This document shows positions 1 to 13,974 of a DNA stretch of 64,000 nucleotides, one piece after another. Position 1 is the first letter of the stretch, and every line of letters starts with the position of its first letter. Location: NCBI GenBank assembly GCA_019095985.1, contig CM032661.1:26648730-26712729 (forward strand), in the 5' to 3' direction. The notes beneath the pieces are model-generated. The model searched no databases and was not told the origin of the DNA. It saw only the letters and a list, made by a program, of their open reading frames with translations. The position numbers and the translations under genes were made by a program. Source of the DNA: Streblospio benedicti (Eukaryota > Annelida > Polychaeta > Spionida > Spionidae).

Positions 1-10
1 AATCTGTAAA

Positions 11-3000
11 TCAAGATGTTCCATTTTTCACATTGTTTATTTCTCCTGATATTTCATCGTAAGATTTTTCTTCGTGCATGATTTCCACAAAATATGTAAT
101 TTTATTGGACCATATCCTGCTGCTGAGACTTGCGGTGTTGCTGAATACTAGTTGGTCTGTGGATATATGAGTTATGATTATACTTTTGTATTTTTGATCG
201 CTGTTATGGTGTTTGAATATCAATTAAAACGATACAATTGCAATCAAACGTGTAATTGCAATAATACGTGTAACTTTTCAGAAATACAGCGTTTGATATA
301 GTGGTAAAAGTAACATTAAATTGAAATAAAAAGAATAAGAAAATACTTACAATTTCCCTGAGAACACAGACATAGTCCATCCTCTGGCACTTTGCTCACT
401 GAGTAGGATGTCATAGCCTCAATAGCCTCACATTTATCAATCGGAACTTCATCACTAGCCGCAGTATTCTCTGGTTTCTTGTAGATGCCAAACAACATGT
501 CACCATGGTCGGTGCAGAAGAAATATCTGATAGCAAAATAAGTTGCATGCATAATACTTGTATGGGCATTCTTACTGCACTTATAGGTGACAAGAACGAG
601 ATGTTTGTTGTGAACGAATAGTAAACATCCATGGCAAAATCTTGTTCTACACAGTAGTCTCACCTTATTGCTGTCTCCCCAGGGCCTACACTATACTGCA
701 GTATTTTCGTGGATCCTGCAGAAATGGACACTTGTTTCACATCAGCACCCTTTGGGAAGAAGTCCTCTTTTGACTGATAATACTGATCTGGTACTTTTCC
801 TCCCATTTTGATCTAAAAACAAGTGATGATAAAATGTAAACAGTAAGCTAACACAATCAATGAAATTATTATATAAAATAATATCAGTAGACATATAGAT
901 ATATCACAGTTTAATACAACAATCAGTATATGTACTAGTACATACCACATGTTTGCAGTATGGGTCATTTCCGGGCCCCATTAGCTCTCCACCCCAGTGA
1001 GCCGGCACAGTGGGACGGTTAAGGTCCTCACTGATGGACTTCTTCCAGTCACCTGCAGATAACATTTTCATTGGGATCATGGTGTTTATCCAAATGTAGA
1101 GTGCAAAGATATACTGTGTCACTTGCGAATAGTCTAATTATGTTTGACACCTCTCATAGCTCTGTATAATTCATACCTTTTAGAAATCTGAACTTCCCTC
1201 TAGTTTCTACAGCAATAAATGGTGACACAATTGACCAGACTAAGTGGAACATGTAGGGTGCTGAAATATACAAAAACTCTAGCTAGCAAATTCTTAACTA
1301 CTAGAATTACCTGAACGATCATCATACTTGAAAGGGTTTTAAATAAATCAAAATTGAAAAATAATATACCATCTATCCGAAAGTGTATTTAAATATATTA
1401 CAAAGATAACAATTGTACAATGTAATGTACATGTTCATAGATAGTAGAAACGTATACTCTATACCTTTGAGTTGGTGCATAATTATTAATATTTTATTAT
1501 CTTTATTGTAAATCACAAACCATTGACAAAGTAAGTTCTGTGTAGAGTCTCTGGATAGTTGTCCTCTACCGTGGTCACCATTTCCGTGAATAGATCCAGA
1601 CCTAGCCAAAATGAACACAAATGGCAACCATTTGAATGAATAATAAGTTACATATGTCCTAAAACTTTATTTTTTACTGGAATCCTCTATGTAGACTTCA
1701 ATATAGCAAAACATACCTGGTACATGTCATGAAAATAAAAATAGCCTAAATTCGTGACAAAAGAAATAACATGATCTCATTAGAGTGATGGGTGCTATTC
1801 AAATGGAATACTTAGAAATTATAAAACAAAATAATGAATTACAAGCAGCAATTACAATCAAATTGCACGGATAGTCTTCCTATTTCAAAGTTGAAAAACA
1901 GCCCCAACTCAGGAACTCTGTTGACGCAATAAGTGATATGGTTGACTTCATAATCTCTAGAAAGCCTATGCAAATGCTTTGTCTTTAGTTACTAAGGATG
2001 TTGCACACAGAGGTAGTCCTTCCAGGAGATGTACAACTTTATCGTACCTGGTTTCCAGAAGTGCTGCCGACCAAAGCCCTCAAAGTCGATGATCTGTATG
2101 GACTGCGTGATGCGCCGGCCATGCTTCTCACTCTGCCTGCGGTAGTCCTGCGCCACCCTCTCACACTGCCAGATCACATAGCGTATAATGTCCTTTTTCT
2201 TCACAGAGTACAAGATCCCTGAACAGAATTACAGTCACTAATGAGCTGAGTTGGAAAGATCTTTTTCTCCATTATTACGTCACTGTGTTTTTCTTTCATC
2301 TTGTCTCTAACTAGTGTACATGTAGTCCTTTACATAATAACAAACACATATAAAGGATAATTCTGATGTTATGTCAAGGACAAGTCTGTTCAAGATTTAA
2401 TGGAATATTTAATCATCTACTGTTTGTCTTCGAACAAACTTCTCAGCTTTCATAATGTACAACCATGGTTCCTACAGTATATATCTCAAGAAATTGTGGT
2501 GTAAACTCACTGGAGGTTAAACAAAAGAGAAAACCTTAAGTCACCTTAAAGTAGTGTGGTAAGTATATTACGCATCATTGTAACATATTCATACCACACT
2601 TAGCTTACCCACGAGAATACACCATACAAAACCACACCAGTAAGTTGCTTCTCACCTTTGAGGTCCAGTTTTCCTAAGGGGTCTATAGAGACAGGTCGCC
2701 CCTCCTTATCCTCACCACACACACCGCCAAAGTAGTACTTCTGCATCACCTCAGGAATTTGGAACGTTTCGAGGATTGTGTCTGCCCCGACTTCCTTCCG
2801 CCAAGCCATGCTCTGTCACATACATGGGTAGTCCAATTATAGAACTTTGTTTGAGATGCGTGGCATTCATGTGTTATCATTCTTTGTTATTTGGTGTGAC
2901 AATTTTTCAATATTTCTTGTATTGGTAGTGCAATATAATCATAAAATCAGCAATTGCAATACCTTTCTAAACATGGTTTCTGCCCGATCCAAATTATGAC

Positions 3001-4994
3001 CACGAGCTGCAAGTACAAAATATGTGAATTTTGCTTACATCATCATATACTTTGAGGTGTAAAATTCCACTTCCACAGTACGAGTGGCTGTTCAATCTAT
3101 TTAGATGCAAATTCTCTGGGCTTTAGCATTCAGTCCATTTGATCTGGTCATTTTGTCTTTGGGTGTCTAGATATGGAATTGTGCTCTTCGGAATTGAGGA
3201 TGCTATACAAATAACTAAATTGACATCTGCTCATTTTATCATTGTAACTGTGGTTAAGAATTATTCATTTACTGCATTGATGTTATTTGCATTGTGGTAG
3301 ATCAGAAACTATAGTTGGGGAAATGAAGCTGTTGTAAATCATTCTATGTTATTAGTAATAACTATCTTAAACGGGTTGCAATTTATAGATGTTCAGAATG
3401 ATAAATAGCCAAGATTTCGGTGGTTCTAGATCTTAGGTTTACGTTGGTCCAGTCTTGGTGTTACTCAGTCATCATATTTTGAGATGTACTTTTCGGAATT
3501 CAGCTCATAGTCACGGTGATGTTTGTCACAATGCACCCACCTCTAAGCCACTTGCACAAGTAGAAGTCGTCATGGTGTGGCTGCGTTATATCTGACACTC
3601 GAGCACGGAACTAAAATATACAGCATGTATTCTCAATTTGCATTATTATACTACTACCAGTCTTCAAATCAATAGAGATTAAATTCACATGTCCGTCAAA
3701 TCTACCAATGAAATCTATTTAGTGGTTCATTTGATTGATGATTATGAGATGGAAAGTGTAAACAATATGTAATCTTATCAATGATGAGTTTTGTTTTCTT
3801 ACTACCTACTATATCATATGTTATGTCCCGAGATATATAAACATGTTACGAGAATTGTGGAAATATAAAAAGGGACATATATACTTGATAACATTGATTT
3901 TTGATGGCTTCATTGGACTTCTAATGCGCAAAGTTTGACTTTCGACCAAAAAACAAACAAACAAAAACGGTTCACTGCATTAGTTCCCCCTTTAGATAAA
4001 TATGTATAGAATGTGCACCTGACCTTTACAATGACCATCATATAATTAAGGCTGTCTCCTGTTCAAGTTATAGTGTTTGGTAACGACCTTTTTGTGTGCA
4101 AAGAAAAGACAGAACTATTTTGAAGAAACTTATATCTATTGTCTTCTTCAATTGTTTTACTCTCATGATATGAATAGTATGTCTCCATTGAATTATGTAT
4201 AAAACATAGATAATCAAGCATTGATGCTGCCCTATGGAAATCTTTATAAAGTAGACATATCAATGTCAATTGTTATGCAAATATACTGTCGATATGATTG
4301 GATCCCGTGACAGCATATATCACATCACTTTCTATGAGGAAAACTGAGCTCTTTTAATTTTCAGTAGAGTGGCAATATTCTGTAAACAAAGTTAATATTC
4401 CTACAGTTGACCAAACTAAGTTTCACGACTTATATAGACGTGGAAGAAATCAAGATTATTCTCTAATGCAATGACCATAATTTATACATAACCCGTAGCC
4501 ATTTTGATATTGAATAGGAAACAACTCAAGATGGAAACGCTAAATACCAACCCATTTGTAACCTACTAGTTGCACATGTATTTAGAGTGTATCGTGTGTA
4601 ATTATGATTAAAACAATCTGCTAATGTAAATATTAGCCTCCTTAAGTTTTATGACTTTGATTTAGTGAGTTAGAAATCGTCTATACAAGAATATTAAATT
4701 TTACATAAGAGAAGATAATAAACTTCAGCACAACACAGGTATATTCTTATGTTATATTATATACTAATTTTACTGTACGTAATTGGATACAAGTAAATTT
4801 TGAAATACATAATTAGTGTTGCATAGATGCATTCTTCATATAACGGCACTTATATAGTATATTACATCTAATATAAATGATGAATATCGAAACAATTACC
4901 CAAAACAATTCAAATATCATGCTTATGTAAAGATGATGACGTCATTGCTCACCTCTTTAACGAGCGCTACCTCATCTGTTGTAAGATCCGCCAT
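11..4994 (-). CDS. SEC14L2-like: SEC14-like lipid-transfer protein (SEC14L2/3/4-type), complete, 11 coding exons
   Basis: Spliced gene of 408 residues; human SEC14L2 has 403. Coding exons in order: 4953-4994, 3541-3610, 2963-3006, 2656-2812, 2048-2218, 1521-1601, 1177-1260, 946-1052, 664-812, 351-526, 11-156. All junctions are GT-AG and every phase fits. The start (MADLTTDE) has a good context, A at -3 and G at +4; the stop is TGA. Family landmarks seen: the N-terminal CRAL-TRIO helix (DDFYLCKWLRARG, about residues 28-40), the lipid-binding fold (GGVCGEDKEGRPV, IIDFEGFG, HFWKPG, NYPETLHRTYFVNAP, about 75-250, ending HWGGEL) and a C-terminal GOLD beta-sandwich (about 255-395; VPEDG, then NKITYFVEI). 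The family binds hydrophobic ligands such as tocopherol, squalene or phosphoinositides in the cytosol and at membranes. Which vertebrate paralogue is closest cannot be told, because the family expanded separately in several lineages. No frameshift or missing core motif was seen. Confidence 0.93.
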
Positions 4995-6022
4995 TTTTGG
5001 CTATTCGCGCACAAACTCCTTATTTATTCCACCCGGCTTGCCTAGAAGAAATCACTGCATTTGTGCCATGCTTTTATGGAATGATATAGTGTGATTTCTT
5101 GTTACAAAACCGCGTCCAGTGGTTATCATAGATCACCGGTTTAGTCTTCAACATTTTAGCAGACGATACTCGAGCCCAATGTAAAGGTCGGATTTGCTGG
5201 TTCTCATAGGTTTTTCTGTGTGGATTACGAGATGATGTCACGATATTGTTGCTGGTTTTTAAGTGAAGATAATAAGGAATGGATGTTCTGGTAGATGAAT
5301 AAAATAAGAACACTCTGTCAAACGATGAAGAACAAAAACAATGTTGATATTAATTGATGAAGTACATTAACACATTTCCCCATGACAATTTCAGGCTGTA
5401 TTAAACCACCTAAAGAAGCCTTAAACACCTAGAGTCTGGGCCCATTTAAATATAATGTATCCGGACCATCACACTCTCTACCATATTAACTCCATCATTA
5501 TTTTCATAATACTTTACGCTAACACTTTTATCTCTACCTTATTCCTAGTTCGCTCTTAAAAGAATCTTTATTCAACACCCAACAAACTTGAACAACTTTT
5601 AAGCCCATAACCTTCCCTTTATAATGAAGGACTCTGCAAGTGAAACGTGAAATAATTTCCAGATACCAAAATAGTATGCATAACAACCAAACAAAGTAAC
5701 AATTAAATTTCCACGTGTTCATTCTCTAACTGTCTGTAGTGAAACGCAAGTCCATGACATGGTGTGCCAATGGCCTATATGTGGATTTATGTCAGCCGAT
5801 ATTACGATCACGCCACCACATATGATATTTAGTCATTGATGGTGTATATTTAATGGAATTTCCGATCAAGAATACATCGATATACATCGATAAAGATACC
5901 ATCTATTAATATATAATAATAAAATCTGTATAAATATATAATAATAGCATTTTTTGTTTCTAACGTCAATATTACACACCACTGTGAACCTCTATAGTAA
6001 GACTAACTTTCTATTGACACTA
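4995..6022. other. Upstream flank of the SEC14-like gene; no gene seen
   Basis: This stretch should hold the 5' UTR and promoter of the minus-strand SEC14-like gene. I see no TATA box I would defend. The short ORFs here match nothing I recognise. The sequence is AT-rich and otherwise unremarkable. Confidence 0.4.
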
Positions 6023-6175
6023 CGTAGGCAGATCCAGGGGGGCGCAAGGGGCGCCCCCCCCCCCTCTTTCCCACCAGAATACTTCATTTTCATAGGGTTT
6101 TTCATGAAATCCCGTAAGTGCGCCGCCTCTTTTCCTTGAGTGCGCCCCCCTTCCAAAAACCTGGATCTGCCTATG
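6023..6175. mobile_element. Short MITE, TIR TAGGCAGATCCAGG (copy 1)
   Basis: Non-autonomous element of about 150 bp. It starts TAGGCAGATCCAGG and ends with the reverse complement, CCTGGATCTGCCTA. The interior has a C-rich run and the shared block around 'cttcattttcatagggt'. A second copy at 62981-63117 is colinear along its whole length. No convincing target duplication is left at this copy. Confidence 0.8.
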
Positions 6176-6439
6176 GACAACTCCAGGCCTGTCCACTGGA
6201 CGTTCATAGAGATGTTCTGCTGTACTTCGATTATAGGTATATTGTATTTGTTCTAAGTAAAAGCGTGTGTCATTTTCTGTATTCTTGAAGGCCCTTGAAC
6301 ACGGATCTGTATCAATTGATTTAAATGACCATTCCTTTATCTAGTGTATCAGCAAGACATGTTTTGTAGAGGTAAATATGCATTGGAGAAATGCATATAG
6401 TTAGGTTATAAAGAGTGTAAGTAGAAGTATATATGGACA

Positions 6440-6960
6440 GCAGAGCTATGCGCGGGTTATAAGTTTGCACCCACACCCGCCCCGCGTGTTTAATGTGAAA
6501 CCCGCATCTGCACCCACACCCGCACATATAAACTATTGAAGCCCACACCCAAGCCCGCACCCGCATATTTCTTAGAAATTAAGCCCGCACCCACACCCGC
6601 ACCCGCAGGTACAGAAGTATAGATTATGAAGTGGTTCAGCATAAATATGGGCATAATCACATTCATAACATAATAGTAATAAAGTGATATGCACTTTATT
6701 GAAATAGACACATAGCAGGAAGATATAGTAGTAAACTGCACGGTTTAGAGTATGCAGGGTTTTTTGCGGGTTCTCCATATAAGTTTTAGCCCGCAAAGAG
6801 CCAACGATGTAACTTTTTTTCAAGATTAAAACCCGCACCCGCACAAAATTTTCAAACCCACACCTGCACCCGCAGTAAAATGATAATTCAGCCCGCAGCC
6901 CACATAATCGCGGGTGCGGATGTGGGGCCCGCGGGCTGCGGGCCCCACGCAGGGTTCTGA
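6440..6960. repeat. Degenerate GC-rich hexamer array (CCCGCA/CCCACA units)
   Basis: Two clusters, about 6460-6610 and 6830-6955, are built from variants of CCCGCACC and CCCACACC. On the minus strand they read GGGTGCGGGTGTGGGTGC, a G-rich tract. Several overlapping minus-strand ORFs (peptides rich in G, C and V) are by-products of this low complexity, not genes. The GC content is far above the surroundings. Confidence 0.75.
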
Positions 6961-7039
6961 TGGACAGCAATACATGATCCAACTTGCATGGTTCATATTG
7001 GGTATTACCATCATAGTTCCACTTTGGTAGCATGCAGTT

Positions 7040-9205
7040 GACATACCTTGCAACAGAGGATGCATAAATTCATTTGCTTATATTTTCAGGAATTATCTTG
7101 TAAGCGTGGGGGGAGGGGGGCCTTAAACCCCTTTTAGACGACTCTCTACGAGAGATCGACCTTTTTTAAAATGTATTTTTTATGAATAATATTTTGTATA
7201 CATGTAATTGTGTTTGATGATTAATTTGATTGAATGATGTGAAATGTAATAATATAATGAATATTGCATTTTTATGTATTTCTATTATTAATCTTGCTTT
7301 TTCAAGCAAGGAATAATTCCAGTACGGAAGAACCACTTTTCCAAGACAAGTACAGAAGAACCACTGTTTAGAAAAAAATGAGCCTCTCGTTGAGAGTGCC
7401 TATTTAGACCATAAAATATATTATTAACCTTTACCAGTGCACTAGGAGGCCTGTCCGACACCCGGGGATATATATATACTTTTTATGATATCATTTAATA
7501 TGCTTGGTATTTCTTCTTTTGCTTTTGATCACCGGTCGTTGTCACCTTATAGCTTCCCATTATCAGGACTAAAGATTATTTGATTTTGTTGAATATTGAT
7601 TATAGGACGAACATAGCAGATATTTGAATGGGGTCAGCATGCATAGACCCCACACCCGTTGAGAACAGAAAAAGGAGGATACACTGGGGAAAAGGTGATT
7701 GGAGTTCTTTCAGAAAGTTGTCAGCTAATATCTTGCCATACTCAGGAGTAAAGATTAATTTATTTTGTTAAATATAAGGATATATATGAGATCAATTTCA
7801 TTTGGGGTCAGCAGTGACCCGGAGCAAGCCAAGAGGAGAAAATAGTGCTGTTCGACAGTTTGACCTATTCAAAAATTTAGGTAATAAAAACATAACTATT
7901 TCCTTGTTTGAAATCATGTTTGTTATAAATTGAATTGAGAATGGCATGAAATAATTTGGGTCCAAACGGACAACTATTTTACTAATTGGGGCATTTTGGT
8001 TATTGTACTGATCAGGATTAATTCAGCATTAATTCTACCCTTTCACCTAAAAATTATAATTCTCATGGTCCTTCAACAGTGTTTCTCGTCACAGGGTGGT
8101 AAACATTCTGATAGAAATTTCTCTTATAAGTGTACAAATACACAATACTATTCACTGTTTTTTATGGAGTAGACCTATGCCACGTGACAATGTACGAAGC
8201 TTCAATGCATTGATTTAGAAAGAATATATTTTCTACGTCATTCTGATATAATCCTACCAATACAAAATTTGGTCCACAAAATCAGCACTGTACCACTTGG
8301 ATGCATTTGTACAACCGAGGAAGAAAAACTGTGCCCCAGCGAACTTATTTCTTTCTGGTAAACAAACATCCAAACATCCTGTGTTGCAGTTTGCGTTATG
8401 ACATATATGATTCTATTTACTATTGGTATTTTACTACTACAATTGTGAGCCAGGGATGAAACTAGTCAATTGTGTGCTGATCATTGACGATTATTAATAG
8501 ATTAGTTTATACAATGCAAGAGTAATTGTATGTGATGAAGCAATGACCTTGCAACTTTTTGTTATTTCTAAATTTATCTTATTGAATATAGTATATATTG
8601 TGATACATCTTTCTACCAACACTCAGACACTGATGGTGTTTTGGATTGCACGAAAAGATTCTGCGGAAACACGTGGGTTTCAAAGAGCCATTTTCCAAAA
8701 ACTCACACAACTTTCACAAACCTCTAAACTACCACAAGTGTAATATTTTTTCCTCTGTAGCATCGCCTTTGCAGTCTGTCCATCAATATTCTATGGGTTC
8801 ACAACCACAAACAATGTTGACATACACATGAAATTATTACAATTGCAAGAGCGATCTGGATATATACGCAGAAGATGTCTAACGTTGTATGCTAGTGTAT
8901 CCGGTTTCTTGATTACTTATTTATCTAGACATACTAAATAGATATAACATTTTGTCCTCGTTAATACCGGTTTGTTTTACAGCAATTATATTATTTACAT
9001 GCCTTTTGCATGAGTTCAATTTAGAAGTACATGTATATGCTGTGTGAAATAGCTTAACTTGCTCTACATGCGTTCATGTGTACACGCACATCGTCCGGTA
9101 ATGACAGACACATCCAATAAAGTCCACCATCGCAAGTGACCAGCTGCGTGATAAACTTCTATAGACTTTCCAGAAAATTGAAGCTGTAACATCGTAGTTT
9201 TTGTA
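7040..9205. other. Intergenic stretch, no gene seen
   Basis: AT-rich sequence with no recognisable coding region. One small feature: 'gaagaaccact' occurs twice about 30 bp apart at 7327-7366. Confidence 0.35.
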
Positions 9206-9208
9206 CAT

Positions 9209-9305
9209 TGGCAGATCCAGGTTTTCAACAAAAAAGTAGGGGGCGCACCCACAATATTTTACGGATTTTGTACCTACGAAAATTCGATCAAGGAAATGCG
9301 GGGGA
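9209..9305 (-). mobile_element. Diverged partial copy of the TAGGCAGATCC MITE
   Basis: The stretch begins GGCAGATCCAGGTTTTC and continues with a diverged reverse-oriented version of the interior seen at 6023-6175 and 62981-63117 (GGGGGCGCAC, then an A-rich part, then GCGGGGGAAA). The far terminal repeat is missing. Read as a decayed, truncated copy. Confidence 0.55.
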
Positions 9306-9359
9306 AATATGAGTGAGCATTTCATCGCACTAATGTTTGGAACGTTAGTATGAATTTAT

Positions 9360-11620
9360 GCAACTGATTTTCATGAGAGAGATATGGTACAACTCAGACT
9401 TCACGCAATTAACATTATGCACTATACACAAGACTTGAAGTCGGAGTATTCAGAGGTTTTCAGCAATACTCAGTTGCACATTTCAAATGCGTAACCAGTA
9501 GCGGGGTTTTGGCACTACATGTACATTACATGTATAATACATAAGTAATAACTACACATGTATACATGTTTGAGGTGGGCGAGGTTTTTTTTATATGTGC
9601 TATGCTTATTTGGTCATTATATTATTTTAAGAGGATACACTAATATTTTTTATTTGTTACTTAATTGACATGGAAAAGAGTATAATTAAAACAAGTATTT
9701 TGTTGCGAACAGGACTGGCTAGATTTTGAAAAATAAAAGAGAATACGTAGTTTGTAAATGACGACTGCAACCAGCCCGCTCCAACTTTGGACTACATGCA
9801 GCCCACAAGGTTTAACAGGTGGGGTAAGAAAAACGACCCGCCCAATTACACCTGCATTAAAAACACCTATAAAACCTTATAGGAAAAGTAAAGAGGAAAA
9901 GCATGTTGACTCATAAAATACTGTACATTATACCAGTGTTACAAAATAGATAAGGAAAACATACAACATGTAATGTACATTTAATTTGATATGACTAACC
10001 TAACTGTAATTGTAACATACCTTATATGATAGTGCTAAAGCCTAAGCTGGAAAAGTAAAACCTGTGACATGACCATACAAAAACCTAGCTAAGTACAAGT
10101 CTAAATTAATATTGTAATTTATGGTTAAAAACAATCTGCTAAAGTTTTTTGTAACAGAACAAAGGGAGGAGGTTGGGGTAAAGGGAGGATTTAAAAAACA
10201 ACACGTGGTAGTTGAAAACAGTGTTGGCTCGTTGAAGGAGTTTTACCAAAGGAGAAGAGGTTACAATACGACGACCTAGTACTAAAAAAATTTAGAACCG
10301 AAAAAATAACGTTTAAAATGAAACAGACTAAATCGCAGCGTCATCGTATGTAGGTTAGAGACTACGAATTAAGTAGACGTAAAAAACAATTTGTTCACCT
10401 TATTGTAAAAATTTCATTTTATGAAGCTCTAGAAAGTGTCCCATATTTATGATTTGAATCTGCAAATTATTTTGATTGCACAATGACATACTGTGTAAAA
10501 TTATTTTAGTTTAGCATGTTTTATTGATAGTGTTACTTGGTAAGCATGATAGATGATTTTGTGTTGTTACTATTGTGAGTTCAGCCAATTTCTTTGCAAA
10601 ACCATGATGTTTTCTATATTTAGCAGCATTCTGCGCATGATAACATTTAAAAATTGAAAAGTAGGTGAATAAAACATTGCCCACTGTCTATAGAAAGCCT
10701 GGTTTGATTGAATACCACGTGATTGAAATAGTTTACGACTGGCCAATACAAAACATATGAAAATAAGTAAAATGTGCTTTTTGTAGATAGGTAAGTGACA
10801 TGTAAAACTAGCTAATCACATCGATAAGATGTGTGTTCGTTATTCATGTGACAGACACTTGCATATGATGGAGGTATGGGACTGTATTCAGCAATAAAGT
10901 GGGGAACTCTAAAGTAATTTAGACACCCGTAGGCCTATATTTTTTGTTACCTGGACTGAAAGTATACATCAGAACTGCGTAAAGTGTTAAGGTGTTTTAT
11001 GTTGGCTTTTTTCACATGTCTAAGTTAAACCGTAAATCAAACAGTAGTGTCTCTATCAAGATCTCGATATCAGGAACATCTGTCTTTGTATAATTACCTA
11101 CATCTTGTGCAGTATGAAATGATCCTGTGTACATCGAAAGTACTTGTATGTATCCAAGCATATTTCCATATAATTTTTTTTTTTCAATTTCAAGCTTCCA
11201 CCGTGTCAAATTTCTTTGTAGTTATAGCAACTTGGAGAACGATGGAGCAAAATACGGAGAAAAATAGCTTGGAAACAGGTCAGATACAGAAGTACCACTT
11301 ACTTCTCCCTGGGCAGGCCCTCTTTCATGGGAACTGTTGATATGGGTTGTGGGTTGTTATGGTTGCGTATTGGCATCAATTCTTAACCACGCGCACATGC
11401 CATTTCCAGACATATACGTCTTACTAGTTTACTGCGATAACAAAAGATTAATTTCCAAATAAAAAAAAAATATGGCAAATCTAACCAATTCTATGTAGAA
11501 ATTGCCAGGCAAAAATTGATACATTAATTGTCATCGGTTGCTAAAAGCTTTTGGATGCTGTGATACCTGAATTGAGGCTTTATTCGATATCTATTTTTTA
11601 TCAGTTGTAGGTTAATGTTA
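9360..11620. repeat. Dispersed repeat, short copy (A)
   Basis: This stretch aligns in the same orientation with 23960-27310. Shared landmarks on the left part: AGACTTGAAGTCGGAG, GTAACCAGTAGC, TAAAACATTGCCCA, GACTGGCCAATACAA and GGTAAGTGACATGTAAAAC. On the right part: GAAAAATAGCT and GATAACAAAA. Copy A lacks the roughly 2 kb middle of the other copy, which holds a CXC-family ORF. Order is kept but identity is modest, with many small indels, so the copies are old. Confidence 0.65.
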
Positions 11621-11639
11621 ATTGGAACACGAAATCTCA

Positions 11640-13475
11640 TTATATCTATCCGGAGCGTCTGGAACTCATTTGGAGTATCCTAAAGTGTTTCTAATTACAA
11701 CTGGCCGTGTTTTTTCCAAGGGCTTCAGGCAGCAACAAGACTGACCTATCCAAACCGTAAGTGTCTTTCCTACTACAGCCACTACACCTACGATCGGCCG
11801 GCATGCATGTGACGAAACAGTTTTGCTAATGTTTACCATCTTCTTGGGGTTTTTTCTGGGTTGTGTGTGTGGGGGGGGGGTGGCTATCTGGAGCATCCGG
11901 AGCTCGGACGGCTTGCAAGGCTTGCAAGATACATGTTCATGTATGAAAATCAGTGGTCACATTTTATAACGTATGTATACATGTGCACGTGTCATTATGA
12001 GAAATGATTAAAGCTGCCATCCTCCATTCAAAATGGTGGTGTTAGCCAAGTGGCCCTTCAAACATACTGTTGGTGTATACATACTAGTAGCTACCTGTTC
12101 GTTAGATTCTGGTTCGTCAGGTTTGGGTGGTTTTTAAGGAAGTGGGCGTGGGGCGAAAGACCAAAAAATTAGGGATGTTGCGGAAAGGCCAAAAAAAATA
12201 GTAATGTTGTATTTCATAGCAAGTGGGATGGTGGGAAACGACAAAGGATTTGTAGGATATGGGGGGAAAGTCCAAACAAATTAGGCGTGTGGGATTTCTT
12301 GACCCCTTATAACTCCCACTCTCTCATTGCGGTCTTGCGAAACAAGTCGTTTGCGTTCTGTGTTGCGTTTGAAAATAAGACTATTCCTACATGTATAATA
12401 CGATTCTATATCTGGTTCATGTGATATGTTGCACCTTGTCTCATCTTGGTATTTTGTCAAAATACCCTATATAGGGTATCAGTTCATCTAAAAAAAAATC
12501 AGTTATCACGTTTTATAACCTGTGTATACACGTGACATTATAAGATATGTTTACAACTAGAACACGTCTCAAAGACATCCATTAATTCATATATACCAAT
12601 TTAACACAAGTTTACACAGAATGTCCTCATTTGAAAACGATGCGTTTAAATCGACCGTTATGTTTAAATGTCAAAGCAATACGAGTTTGAGTAACTCGTG
12701 GGGAAAAAATGTCGGAACAACAATAAAGGTAGATTGGATTATTCGAATTGTTGCGTTGGATGTGTTCTCTCATAACATACATAGACATTAATGATTATTC
12801 ACATAACACATATCATTCAAACATCAAACTAAGCTGACAGTTCCGGTGACATCATGACAATTAACGTGATACATGTAAATATAATTTTTGGTGCAAAAAG
12901 CAACATCAAATATAGTTTTGTTTGCCATGATTCTATTATTCAATATTATCACCTACTACTTTTGCAACAAAAATAACTCCAAACTCCAAATGTTAAGTAT
13001 AATTTATGATCGATCAGTAATATGTTATTGTTGTTTTCTAATTATATATTGTTTGATTTTTAAAAGGAACCAGAAGTGTTCGAAATCGATCACGAACTAT
13101 ATTCACAATTTGAATTTTGGATTTATTTGGAGCAAAGGCTGGTATTAACATTGACTAATAAAGTCATGCCATCCACTGCTATACCATATAACAAGGATCA
13201 CCTGGATAGAGTTTTGTTTGTATTTTTTTTTCAATAATGCTCCCCAAATAATGTATTAATGTGCATATATGTGATGTGTGCCAACGATTTGCCATTTTAT
13301 CAATGCTTAATACAGTTAACTGAAGACTTCTGTATAGACTAGTATCATATTGGAGGAAACAGTCCTATTTGTTTTATTAGGGCTAACAATTGAATAAAGT
13401 GCGGTGTATTATTGTATTTGTCATATTACAATTTATAATTATGTAGCTCCACTACTGGTATGGTATTGATTTTGC
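11640..13475. other. Intergenic stretch, no gene seen
   Basis: No coding region recognised. It holds a GT run followed by a run of G at about 11863-11880. At 12130-12300 an imperfect tandem repeat appears, with recurring 'gggcg..aagaccaaa' and 'ggaaaggccaaaa' type blocks. Confidence 0.35.
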
Positions 13476-13482
13476 TATTATT

Positions 13483-13972
13483 GCGTCGCTTCAGCAGCTG
13501 TTTCAAAAGCATTGTGTTCACTTCGTTTAACGTTTGTATGTCACTATTCACTATGTACATATGTATGTGTCCGGACAAGCTAGAGGATTTACTGATGAAC
13601 CGATTTTGTTCAAACTTTACACAACTATGTGGTATGGCGCGACACCAAAATGATTAGACTTTGGGCACTCTGTCAATTAAACTGTGCTTTCCACAGGGCC
13701 ATTATGGTCCATTTTCGACAGTCTTATTATTAGTGAATGCACAATTACAGATCAATATCATATCAGCTGCAAAAGTCGACTTAGTGTTGTTTGCTATTTG
13801 CTGCTACTTGATCAATGATACCATGAGGGGCCAATATTAAACATTGGTATATTATTGGTGGCTGATTTTGTACCCGGTATGTTGCAATCATGCACTTTTA
13901 ATCATGATTCCCAAAACATTTAAGCTAAAAATTTTCTAGCCACGCCGTGTTCTTTGAACACTTTTGATCTAG
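13483..13972 (+). mobile_element. Helitron-like non-autonomous element (small copy)
   Basis: About 490 bp. The left end is GCGTCGCTTCAGCAGC. The right end carries an imperfect inverted GCCACGC, then the hairpin GTGTTC-TTT-GAACAC at 13947-13961, then CTAG at 13969-13972 followed by T. A short inverted repeat plus a 3' hairpin and a CTRR-type end is the layout of Helitron2/Helentron elements and their non-autonomous derivatives. Both ends recur at 46748-49168. No Rep/helicase coding sequence is present. Confidence 0.65.
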
Positions 13973-13974
13973 TT

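Noticed and set aside
1998-2222. Plus-strand ORF of 74 residues opposite a SEC14-like exon
   Set aside because: It is the antisense shadow of the coding exon 2048-2218, whose minus-strand reading matches the SEC14L family.
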